From CAVQZA01 sp963718355 (GTDB lineage: Bacteria > Actinomycetota > Thermoleophilia > Gaiellales > Gaiellaceae): DNA of 64,000 nt. The DNA is taken from positions 62,001 to 126,000 of the forward strand of contig CAVQZA010000020.1 in NCBI GenBank assembly GCA_963718355.1, written 5' to 3'. The notes beneath the pieces were generated by a model that saw nothing but the letters and a program-made list of their open reading frames with translations, was not told where the DNA came from and ran no database searches. Position 1 is the first letter of the stretch. The number at the start of each line of letters is the position of its first letter. Made by a program: the position numbers and the translations under genes. Of the stretch, positions 49,367-58,128 are shown in pieces.

Positions 49367-50629
49367 GTGGCTCGCCGCCACTTCGGTACCGACGGCGTCA
49401 GGGGAGTCGTCGGAGAGGACTTCACTGTGGAGCTCGTCGAGCGGCTCGGCTGCGCGGCGGCCCTGTGGTCGGGTCGTGGCCGCGTCTTCATCGGTCGTGA
49501 CACGCGCGGCTCGGGTGCGGAGCTCGAGGAGGCATTCGCGCGCGGGGTCGTGCGCGCCGGCGGCGTGGCCGTGCTCGCAGGAGTCCTGCCGACGCCGGCC
49601 GTGGCGCTGCTCGCGCTCGACCTCGGCGTGGTGATCTCGGCCTCGCACAATCCGCCGGAGTACAACGGCGTTAAGTTCTTCGACTCGAAGGGCCGCAAGC
49701 TGACCGACGCCGCGGAAGAAGAAATCGAAGCGTTGCTCGATGCTGAGGGTCCCGGCGGCGGCGAGATCGACCGCGTCGACGTCGCGATCGACAGTTACCT
49801 CGAGCACATCGTCGATCGCTTCGGCTCCGACCTCACGGGCCTGCGGATCGGCGTCGACTGCGCAAACGGCGCCTACTCGGCGATCGCGCCCGACGCGCTC
49901 GAGGAGCTCGGCGCCGAGGTGATCACGATCGGCGTCGACCCCGACGGCGCGAACATCAACCTCGGCTGCGGCGCGACCGACCTCCGCGCGCTGCAACACA
50001 TGGTGCTCACCGAGCGGCTCGATCTCGGCATTGCGTTCGACGGCGACGGCGATCGCGTGTTGGCGGTCGACGAGCGCGGCGAGATCGTCGACGGCGATCA
50101 GATCGTCGCGGTGCTCGCGCTCGAGCTCGGCGTCGACCTCGTCGCAGTGACCTCGATGGCGAATCTCGGCTTCCACCGGCTGATGTCCGAGCGCGGCATC
50201 CGCGTCCTCACAACGGATGTCGGCGACCGGTACGTGCTCGAGGCGCTGCACCGCGAGGGCGGCCTGCTCGGCGGCGAGCAGTCGGGCCACGTGATCTACC
50301 TCCGCGACCACGTGACCGGCGACGGGCTCGCCGCAGCGCTCCAGCTCTGTGGTGCGCTGCGCGGCAGGCCTCTCTCGGAGCTCGTGGCCGTGATGCCCGT
50401 CTATCCGCAGGTGAAGGAGAACATCCGGGTCGAGCGGCGCGAGGTGCCCGAGTCGGTGCTCGCGGAGGTCGCCCGCCTCAACGACGAGCTCGGCGACCGG
50501 GGCCGCGTGCTCGTCCGCCCGTCCGGTACGGAGCCGCTGATTCGGGTCCTGGCCGAGGCGGAGACGGCAGCCGAGGCCGAGACCCTCTGTGGTAGTATCG
50601 CGTCGCTGATCAGGCAAGAGCTCGGCTGA
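49367..50629 (+). CDS. glmM: Phosphoglucosamine mutase
   Basis: The 420-residue protein has the active-site phosphoserine loop VVISASHNPPEYNGVKFFDS, the metal loop GIAFDGDGDRVLAVDERGEI, the sugar-binding loop GGEQSGHVIYLRD and the phosphate-binding RPSGTEPLIRVLAEAE. It converts glucosamine-6-phosphate to glucosamine-1-phosphate for UDP-GlcNAc. The GTG start lies 8 bp after rpsI. Family length is about 445-450, so a small shortening is present. Confidence 0.95.
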   Translation: MARRHFGTDGVRGVVGEDFTVELVERLGCAAALWSGRGRVFIGRDTRGSGAELEEAFARGVVRAGGVAVLAGVLPTPAVALLALDLGVVISASHNPPEYNGVKFFDSKGRKLTDAAEEEIEALLDAEGPGGGEIDRVDVAIDSYLEHIVDRFGSDLTGLRIGVDCANGAYSAIAPDALEELGAEVITIGVDPDGANINLGCGATDLRALQHMVLTERLDLGIAFDGDGDRVLAVDERGEIVDGDQIVAVLALELGVDLVAVTSMANLGFHRLMSERGIRVLTTDVGDRYVLEALHREGGLLGGEQSGHVIYLRDHVTGDGLAAALQLCGALRGRPLSELVAVMPVYPQVKENIRVERREVPESVLAEVARLNDELGDRGRVLVRPSGTEPLIRVLAEAETAAEAETLCGSIASLIRQELG

Positions 50630-50651
50630 TCGTCCCTCCGCTGGGGCGATC
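50628..50651 (+). terminator. Hairpin between glmM and glmS
   Basis: GATCGTCCC (50628-50636) pairs with GGGGCGATC (50643-50651), a 9-bp stem with one wobble pair, overlapping the glmM stop. No T run follows, so termination would be partial. Confidence 0.4.
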
Positions 50652-50692
50652 GCGATAGCCGGGCTTTCCGCGTTTTCGAGAGAGGTCTTGGT

Positions 50693-52519
<1,827 letters not shown>

Positions 52520-52561
52520 GTCACAAACGTCGGCAGCGTCGCCGCGTTTGCGTCCCGCTGC

Positions 52562-52780
52562 TTAGACCTGGAACAGCCCCACGAGGCGCGTCCAGAAAGT
52601 CGCGGAACCCTCCGCCCGATCGTCCGGGGCGGTCGACCGACGAACTGCCGATGTGATCTCCGGCTCCGAGTAGCCGGCCCGAACCATCGACTCGATCATG
52701 ATCCTGAGGTGCTGCTGTGCTTCCACGCGGTGTGCCCGCGCGACATCGTGGTGGAGCTCGGCTGTCGAGTGTTCTGGCAT
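52562..52780 (-). CDS. 72-aa acidic protein with attenuator-like leader
   Basis: The 72-residue protein (MPEHSTAELHHDVARAHRVE, then LRIMIESMVRAGYSEPEITS) is predicted helical with no recognised family. A strong ribosome site (AAGGAGG, 52795-52789 on the minus strand) lies 8 nt before ATG. Directly upstream is a perfect intrinsic terminator on the same strand (52834-52806), so its expression may be controlled by attenuation. Longer in-frame readings up to 53197 run through that terminator and antisense to the DUF2277 gene, and are rejected. Confidence 0.65.
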   Translation of the reverse strand: MPEHSTAELHHDVARAHRVEAQQHLRIMIESMVRAGYSEPEITSAVRRSTAPDDRAEGSATFWTRLVGLFQV

Positions 52781-52805
52781 GGGTAGAACCTCCTTGTGTA
52801 GGTAC

Positions 52806-52834
52806 AAAAAAAGCCTCAGAGACGTTCCTGAGGC
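52806..52834 (-). terminator. Intrinsic terminator in leader of 72-aa gene
   Basis: On the minus strand, GCCTCAG-GAACGTCT-CTGAGGC followed by seven T is a textbook rho-independent terminator (52834 down to 52806). It lies only 11 nt before the ribosome site of the 72-aa gene and downstream of no annotated minus-strand gene, so it may be an attenuator or end a small RNA. Confidence 0.75.
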
Positions 52835-52958
52835 CACCGTCGACCGGTCGAACTGGCCCGCCGTCAGCGGCGGCCTGACACCCATCGTAGCTACAGCGGC
52901 CAGGGCTGGGTCGGGCACAGGCGGTAACAGGGTGGTGGGGCCGATTAGACTTATGCCC

Positions 52959-53234
52959 ATGTGCCGGAACATCAAGACGCTCCACAACTTCGAGCCGCCG
53001 ACGACCTCGGATGAGATCCGTTCGGCTGCGATCCAGTACGTGCGCAAGGTGAGCGGGATGCAGAAGCCGTCGAAGGCGAACGAGGCCGCGTTCGAGCATG
53101 CGATCGCGGCCGTCGCCCACGCGACCGAGCACCTGCTCGCCGATCTGGTCACGACGGCGCCGCCGCGTGACCGCGAAGTCGAGGCCGAGCGCCGCAAGGC
53201 GCGTTCGGCCGAGCGCTTCGGCCGCGCCGCGTAG
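52959..53234 (+). CDS. DUF2277 family protein
   Basis: The 91-residue protein begins MCRNIKTLHNFEPPTTSDEI and continues AIQYVRKVSGMQKPSKANEA and LLADLVTTAPPRDREVEAER, which is the DUF2277 signature throughout. The function of the family is not established. TAGACT lies 7 nt before ATG 52959, which supports that start over an in-frame ATG six bases earlier. It is divergent from the 72-aa gene. Confidence 0.88.
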   Translation: MCRNIKTLHNFEPPTTSDEIRSAAIQYVRKVSGMQKPSKANEAAFEHAIAAVAHATEHLLADLVTTAPPRDREVEAERRKARSAERFGRAA

Positions 53235-53313
53235 CGGGTCAGTAGTTCGCCTCGTGGGTGACCGGGTTCGCCCGGATGCCCGTGCCTCGCCTCGCGGGCA
53301 AGACTTCGAGGCG

Positions 53314-53553
53314 ATGGCGGGGATCATGACCAAGGTCGAACTGGAGACGAGTCTCGATCGAGGGCTCCTGTTACTCCGGCGCGAGTTCGAGGGAGTGGTC
53401 GAGACGGAACGGCTCGTGGAGACGGGCCACGATCGCTTCGAGAGCCTGTACCGGCAGGCGACGATCACCGAGTTCATTCCGCTGCTCGTGTACCGGCAGA
53501 TCCGCGACGAGCTACGCGACTGCGGGCACGACGGCCTCCACGCGGCCGCCTGA
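53314..53553 (+). CDS. Three-helix bundle protein, unknown function
   Basis: The 79-residue protein (LRREFEGVVETERLVETGHD, then ATITEFIPLLVYRQIRDELR) resembles the small three-helix dimerisation domain found at one end of some actinobacterial arsenate-reductase-like proteins. Here it stands alone, with no phosphatase or reductase part. The start is uncertain: ATG at 53314 or 53326. No membrane helix. Confidence 0.6.
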   Translation: MAGIMTKVELETSLDRGLLLLRREFEGVVETERLVETGHDRFESLYRQATITEFIPLLVYRQIRDELRDCGHDGLHAAA

Positions 53554-53590
53554 CTCGAGGCGCCGGGCGCAGACCCGGCAGTCTGTGTGG

Positions 53591-54022
53591 ATGGCCGACG
53601 TCTCGATCCGAGCTGCGGTGCCCGCCGATCTCGACGCGGTGCGCGACGTGTTTCGCCGGGCTTCGCTCTCGAACGACGACGACCGGGCGAGCCTCCTCGC
53701 CCATCCGGAGGCCCTCGAGCTTGCCGCGCTCCCGTCGCGCGTCGCGGTGGTCGAGGGCCGGGTAGTCGGCTTTGCGACGCTGGTTGGCTCGGAGCTTGAT
53801 GACCTGTTCGTCGATCCCGATTTCACGCGGCGCGGGATCGGCCGGGCGCTCGTGCTCGACGCCGTCGCCGCGGCGCGTGCGCAGGGGCTGGCGCGTATCG
53901 AGGTCACCGCGAACGGGCACGCACTCGGCTTCTACGAGAAGGTCGGCTTCGTCGCCGGCGGCGTTGTCGAGACCGCGTTCGGCCAGGGAGTCCGGATGGT
54001 GCTCGCTACACGACCTTCGTGA
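53591..54022 (+). CDS. GNAT family N-acetyltransferase
   Basis: The 143-residue protein has the GNAT core: SIRAAVPADLDAVRDVFRRA at the start, LDDLFVDPDFTRRGIGRALV (acetyl-CoA loop R-R-G-I-G) and HALGFYEKVGFVAGG near the end. The acceptor is unknown. GTG at 53585 would add two residues. It is convergent with the next GNAT gene and overlaps it by 17 bp. Confidence 0.85.
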   Translation: MADVSIRAAVPADLDAVRDVFRRASLSNDDDRASLLAHPEALELAALPSRVAVVEGRVVGFATLVGSELDDLFVDPDFTRRGIGRALVLDAVAAARAQGLARIEVTANGHALGFYEKVGFVAGGVVETAFGQGVRMVLATRPS

Positions 54023-54572
54023 CGACCCAGCGGTGCTTGCCGATCTTGCGGTCGCGGCTGAAGCCGAGCTTCTCGTATGTCGAGAGCGCGCCGTTGTAGA
54101 GGAATCCGGCGGGCACGGAGCCGGCGTCTTCCGGATAGCCCTCGACGGTTCCCCCGCCCAGGCCCGCGATGAGCTCGACCGCACCGGCGAGCGCCACGGC
54201 GGCCACGCCCTGGCGCCGGTGCCCCTTGCCGACGTAGCAACATGCGATTCGCCAGTCCGGCGAGGTCGTCAGGCCCTTTTCGTACGCCGCGCGGCTCTTG
54301 ATCCGGGGCAGCTCGTCGGTTGCCCCGAACTGGCACCAGCCCACGCAGTCGTCACCGTCGAAGACGAGCGCTGCGTGTGCCGTTCCTGTGCGAACGCGCT
54401 CGAGCTTCCGCTCGCGGTTGAGAGCCGGCGTGGTCTCCTTGCCGACTCCCTCGGGGTGAAATCCCATGCACCAGCAGCCGCCGAAGATCCCGTTGTTGCG
54501 CTTCACCAACGCGGCGAACGCGTCCCACGTCGACTCGTCGAGAGCCTTGACGGAGTAGGCCGGCGGGACCAT
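54006..54572 (-). CDS. GNAT family N-acetyltransferase
   Basis: The 188-residue protein has the GNAT pyrophosphate loop CCYVGKGHRRQGVAAVALAG, preceded by WRIACCY, and LSTYEKLGFSRDRKIGKHRW near the C-terminus. An N-terminal stretch, KRNNGIFGGCWCMGFHPEGV, is tryptophan/cysteine rich, a variant seen in a group of uncharacterised actinobacterial GNATs. The acceptor is unknown. ATG at 54572. Confidence 0.82.
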   Translation of the reverse strand: MVPPAYSVKALDESTWDAFAALVKRNNGIFGGCWCMGFHPEGVGKETTPALNRERKLERVRTGTAHAALVFDGDDCVGWCQFGATDELPRIKSRAAYEKGLTTSPDWRIACCYVGKGHRRQGVAAVALAGAVELIAGLGGGTVEGYPEDAGSVPAGFLYNGALSTYEKLGFSRDRKIGKHRWVVTKVV

Positions 54573-54675
54573 GAAGCCCAGCGTAACCGCGTCGGATACA
54601 CGGTTAGCCGTTGTTCAGGAACGTCGTTCGGGTGGCCGGAGGCGCGAACTGCGTGCCCAATGACGATCACCACCC

Positions 54676-55150
54676 GTGGCCGAGGGCGTCGTCATCCGTC
54701 CCGAGCGCGACGCGGACCATCTCGTGATCGCAGTGGTGCGCGCGGCATTCGTCGGACACCTCGATGAGGCCGCGTCGTTCGTCGAGCGCATTCGGGCGTC
54801 GGAACAGTTCATTCCGAAGCTGGCATTGGTCGCCGAGGACTCCGGTGTGATTGCTCACGTGATGCTGAGCTGGGTCGGCGTCGAAGGCGGATCCCCGTAC
54901 AAGGATCCTCAATCTCACGCCCATGTCGGTTCAGCCTGACCGCCAGCGCATCGGTGTTGGGGCACGGCTGATCCGGGACGCGCTCAGCCGCGTCGAAGAA
55001 GCAGGCGAGCCTGCCGTCATGGTCGAGGGCACTCCCGCGTACTATCCCCGCTTCGGCTTCGAGGAGCTTGGCCGGGCAACGAGGCGAGTGTGTCGTCATC
55101 GCCGCTCCGCAGTCCGAAGTCTTGTGGCTCTCGCGGTCATTCGACCCTAA
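54676..55150 (+). pseudogene. GNAT acetyltransferase split by +1 shifts
   Basis: The first frame (from GTG 54676) gives VIRPERDADHLVIAVVRAAF and ends normally at ALVAEDSGVIAHVMLSW. At about 54904 one extra base moves the reading to another frame, where ILNLTPMSVQPDRQRIGVGA, ALSRVEEAGEPAVMVEGTPA and YYPRFGFEEL continue a YhbS-type GNAT. A possible second +1 change is near 55066. The expected acetyl-CoA loop (Q-R-I-G-V-G) is in the second part, so no complete enzyme is made as written. As in ppk, the shift is an extra base. Confidence 0.7.
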
Positions 55151-55264
55151 CGCATCGGTTGGGGAAACGATCCAAGGCCCGATGAGAACAGGTGGCTACG
55201 GGCAATCCGACCCGAACGCCCGACCGTATCGTGCTGTGTGCGTCAAGAAGGGTCAGCGCGGGGG

Positions 55265-55891
55265 CTACGGGCGTGTGGCCAGAGCGCTCGGTTGCTGGAG
55301 AGCAGCCCGTCGAGCGGTGATGTGCTTCCGCGCTCGCCCAACGATCGTAAGAAACGGTTCTGGTCGGTCGTCAACAAGATGAGCCTCGTCGGCGCCCACC
55401 GGGATTGCCTGAAGGTTCCTATGCGGCGTTCCGGGTCGAGTCGTTGTTAGGGCGTGACGAGCCTTCTCGATCTCACCCTCCAGGTCCTCAAGCTTCTGCG
55501 CGTGCCTTTCAACCTCCGCGCTCAACCTTCCGAGCTCCTGCTTCAGTTCCAGCTCAAGCCAAGTAATCTCCAGCTGGACCTCGGGTTCGTCCGTCCCGTG
55601 GGATCCGGTCTCGCCTACTGACGGTCCGCGCCTACTCTCGCGGCGGATGAGTTCTCCGCGAAGGCCTCCGCCGAAGCCGGCGTCCGGCTTTAGCAGCACC
55701 CCACTCTGTTTCGCGAGCGCGTCTTGAATCGCCAGTCGAGTGGCAAACCCGAGGCCGATCGCGACCTCGCCAAGCCGCTCGCCGGTACGTTGCTGGACTT
55801 CGAGCGCCTGGACGAGCTGCTCCTCCGAGATCAACCCCATCTCGATCATGAGCAGACCCAACAAACGCCGAGGCTGTTCGGCCGAATCCAT
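55265..55891 (-). CDS. MshEN-like N-domain protein with coiled coil
   Basis: The first ~60 residues (LLMIEMGLISEEQLVQALEV, then QQRTGERLGEVAIGLGFATR) match the MshEN/GspE N-terminal domain of type II secretion and type IV pilus ATPases, some versions of which bind cyclic di-GMP. From about residue 105 it continues as a long coiled coil (ITWLELELKQELGRLSAEVE, then RHAQKLEDLEGEIEKARHAL). There is no ATPase domain, so this is a stand-alone module. With an HD-GYP protein elsewhere in the window, a cyclic-di-GMP-binding role is possible but speculative. ATG at 55891. Confidence 0.7.
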   Translation of the reverse strand: MDSAEQPRRLLGLLMIEMGLISEEQLVQALEVQQRTGERLGEVAIGLGFATRLAIQDALAKQSGVLLKPDAGFGGGLRGELIRRESRRGPSVGETGSHGTDEPEVQLEITWLELELKQELGRLSAEVERHAQKLEDLEGEIEKARHALTTTRPGTPHRNLQAIPVGADEAHLVDDRPEPFLTIVGRARKHITARRAALQQPSALATRP

Positions 55892-56055
55892 TCCTGCACG
55901 AATCTCGGCATCGCGATCCGCGAGCTTTAGGACTAGTCATTCAGGCGGCTGCGGAACGAGCCAATCGTGTCACGTGGCTCGGTCTACCCGGATCGGCCCG
56001 AAGAGCATCTCGACTCTGTAAGGCGAAGGAGCCAGCGAGACGCGGGCCTGACAGG

Positions 56056-56084
56056 TTGAAATCGTCGCCGCGGCTGTGTATAGA
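56056..56084 (+). promoter_or_regulatory. Sigma-70-type promoter of secreted 119-aa gene
   Basis: TTGAAA (56056-56061), 17 bp and TATAGA (56079-56084) form a near-consensus promoter. The -10 sits inside GTGTATAGACAC, a short inverted repeat. Confidence 0.7.
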
Positions 56085-56112
56085 CACTGCCGCCAACTCC
56101 GAAGGAGGAACG

Positions 56113-56472
56113 ATGAAGACGGGACTAGTGCTGCTAGCCCTCCCCGTGCTCGCCGGCATCTCCTGCGCCGCCGCTCTCGCCGCTCCGAGCTCGCTCACCG
56201 GCACCTGGTCAGGGACGTACAGCGGCGCCTACCACGGCACCTTCACCCTCAACTGGACCCAGAAGAAGTCGCTGCTGACCGGCACGATTACGCTCCCTCG
56301 GGCCGGCGGGACGACAAACATCAAGGGCTCCATCCGTGGCAGCACGATCAACTTCGGCACCGTCGGCCATGGCACCGTGATCACCTACACAGGCACGGTG
56401 TCCGGCGGTTCGATGTCAGGTCACTATCAGACCCCCGGAGGCGGTGGCCCGTGGAGCGCCCACAAGAAGTAG
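56113..56472 (+). CDS. Small secreted beta-rich protein
   Basis: A 119-residue protein with a signal peptide (MKTGLVLLALPVLAGISCAA) and a mature part rich in Gly, Ser and Thr with alternating strands (GTWSGTYSGAYHGTFTLNWT, GTVITYTGTVSGGSMSGHY). It looks like a small beta-barrel or sandwich; a lipobox-like GISCAA around the signal end could also make it a lipoprotein. No catalytic motif. A strong ribosome site (GAAGGAGG, 56101-56108) and a promoter at 56056-56084 are present. Confidence 0.72.
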   Translation: MKTGLVLLALPVLAGISCAAALAAPSSLTGTWSGTYSGAYHGTFTLNWTQKKSLLTGTITLPRAGGTTNIKGSIRGSTINFGTVGHGTVITYTGTVSGGSMSGHYQTPGGGGPWSAHKK

Positions 56473-56583
56473 AGGTCTAGCCGACCGGGATCGGCCAATA
56501 CCTCTGGCCCTTCTCGAGCGCAGGCCGAGCGCACTCAGCGCGCTCGTCGAGGAGCAGGGCCGCCGTGGTATCTGAGCGCGCCA

Positions 56584-56991
56584 CTAGCCGGGCGGGCGGC
56601 GGAGGCGCTTCGTCTCGGAGCGTCGCTTCTTCGACTCGAGGCGCCGCTCGCGCGCTGCCTTGCTCGGCTTGGTGGCCACGCGGCGGCGCTCGACTTTCAG
56701 CGCGACACGCAGTTTCTCGACCAGGCGCTCGATCGCCAGCTCGCGGTTTCGGAGCTGGCTTCGCTCGTCCTGCGCGACGCTCTGGAGCCGCGGGCCGGCC
56801 TTCGCGATCACGCGGCGCTTCTGCACCGGAGTGAGCGCCGAGGAGGCCTCGACGTCGAACAGCGCCTCGACGCGTGTCTCGGACTTCTGCGCGTGTTGGC
56901 CGCCGGGGCCACTCGACCGCGAGGTGCGCAGCTCGATCTCGTCCCGCGGCAGCGCGACCGATCGCGTCACCCGAATAGACTCGGATTCCAT
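56584..56991 (-). CDS. arfB: Peptidyl-tRNA hydrolase ArfB-like release factor
   Basis: The protein holds the release-factor GGQ motif in SSGPGGQHAQKSETRVEALF, followed by a basic, helical C-terminal tail (KAARERRLESKKRRSETKRL) that in ArfB/YaeJ inserts into the mRNA channel. It releases peptides from ribosomes stalled without a stop codon. About 135 residues is the usual length. ATG at 56991 shares its middle bases with the ATG of the divergent HAD gene; a longer start at 57000 adds three residues. Confidence 0.85.
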   Translation of the reverse strand: MESESIRVTRSVALPRDEIELRTSRSSGPGGQHAQKSETRVEALFDVEASSALTPVQKRRVIAKAGPRLQSVAQDERSQLRNRELAIERLVEKLRVALKVERRRVATKPSKAARERRLESKKRRSETKRLRRPPG

Positions 56992-57769
56992 GGCAGCCAT
57001 TCTGCTTGACGTCGACGGGGTGTTTCACGTATCCGGTCACCCGATCCCCGGCGGCGCCGAGGCCGTGCGCCGCCTGCGGGCCGAGGGGCACCGGCTCCGC
57101 TTCGTCACGAACAACACCACGCGCTCCCGTTCGCAGCTCGCTGCGGAGCTGCGCGACCTCGGGATCGAGCTCGACGACGAGGAGCTCCAGACCGCCGGCT
57201 TCGCCGCTGCGCGGGCGCTCGCGGACAAGCGCGTGCTCGCGCTCACGATGGCCGCGGTGATCGAGGATCTCGCGGGTGTCGAGCTCGTCGGCGAGGGCGC
57301 CGATGCGGTCCTCCTCGGCGGCTGCGACGAGACCGAGGAGACGAACCGCGTCTTCTCGTACATGAACCTCGCCCGCGCCTTCTCGGAGCTCGAGGCGGGC
57401 GCGGAGCTCTACTGCCTTCACAACAACCGCTGGTGGCAGACCGAGCGCGGGCCGATGCTCGACGCAGGGCTCTACGTCGCCGGGCTCGAGTATGCGACGG
57501 GGGCCGACGCGACCGTGCTCGGGAAGCCGAGCCCCGCGTACTTCGGCGCCGCGCTCGAGGCGGTCGACAGCGACCCGGAGCTCGCGTGGATGGTCGGCGA
57601 CGACATCGAGGCCGACATCGCGGGCGCGCAGCGGCACGGCATGAACACGGTGCTCGTGCGCACCGGCAAGTTTCGGCCCGACGAGGCGGAGGCGTCGGGG
57701 ATCGTGCCGACGGCGATCGTCTCCTCGATCGCACAGCTGCCCGACTGGCTCGAGGCCTCAGGCGCGTGA
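56990..57769 (+). CDS. HAD-IIA phosphatase (NagD/LHPP-like)
   Basis: The 259-residue protein has HAD motif I (AILLDVDGVFHVSGHPI), the NagD-type RFVTNNTTRSRSQLAAEL (motif II) and the HAD-IIA cap region with GADATVLGKPSPAYFGAALE (motif III lysine) and MVGDDIEADIAGAQRHGMNT (motif IV). It hydrolyses small phosphate esters. TAGACT lies 8 nt before ATG 56990, consistent with leaderless translation. The stop overlaps the acpS GTG by 4 bp, linking it to the acpS-nnrD-alr run. Confidence 0.85.
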   Translation: MAAILLDVDGVFHVSGHPIPGGAEAVRRLRAEGHRLRFVTNNTTRSRSQLAAELRDLGIELDDEELQTAGFAAARALADKRVLALTMAAVIEDLAGVELVGEGADAVLLGGCDETEETNRVFSYMNLARAFSELEAGAELYCLHNNRWWQTERGPMLDAGLYVAGLEYATGADATVLGKPSPAYFGAALEAVDSDPELAWMVGDDIEADIAGAQRHGMNTVLVRTGKFRPDEAEASGIVPTAIVSSIAQLPDWLEASGA

Positions 57770-58128
57770 CGGTCGGCGTCGACCTGATCGAGATCGAACG
57801 CATCCGCCGCGCGCTCGAGCGGCCCGGCTTCCGCGACCGTTGCTTCACCGAGGGCGAGCAGGCCTACTGCGAGTCGAAGCCGAACCCGGCCCAGCACTAC
57901 GCGGGGCGCTTCGCGGCGAAGGAGGCCGTCGGCAAGGCGCTCGGCTGCGGCGTCTACTTCACGTGGAAGGAGATCGAGGTGCGCGGCCGCCCGAAGCCCG
58001 GCGTCCACCTCAGCGGCCGGACGCAGAAGTGGGCCGAGAAGGTCGGCGCCGGCCGGATCGAGCTCTCGATGACGCACTCGAAGGAGCTCGCGGCCGCGGT
58101 CTGCGCCGTGCTCCCCGCGGATGCTTGA
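57766..58128 (+). CDS. acpS: Holo-ACP synthase
   Basis: The 120-residue protein has VGVDLIEIERIRRALERPGF (metal-binding Asp) and AGRFAAKEAVGKALGCG (catalytic Glu and Lys), the defining AcpS blocks, then ELSMTHSKELAAAVCAVL. It moves 4'-phosphopantetheine from CoA to ACP, needed for fatty acid synthesis. GTG at 57766 overlaps the HAD stop and its own stop overlaps the nnrD ATG by 8 bp. Confidence 0.93.
   Translation: MTVGVDLIEIERIRRALERPGFRDRCFTEGEQAYCESKPNPAQHYAGRFAAKEAVGKALGCGVYFTWKEIEVRGRPKPGVHLSGRTQKWAEKVGAGRIELSMTHSKELAAAVCAVLPADA

Noticed and set aside
50630..50692. glmS ribozyme before glmS
   Set aside because: The gap is too short and lacks the ribozyme core; only a 9-bp hairpin is present.
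52521..53477. 318-aa and 211-aa minus-strand frames across 52521-53477
   Set aside because: They run through an intrinsic terminator and antisense to the DUF2277 gene; only the last 72 codons from ATG 52780 have a ribosome site.
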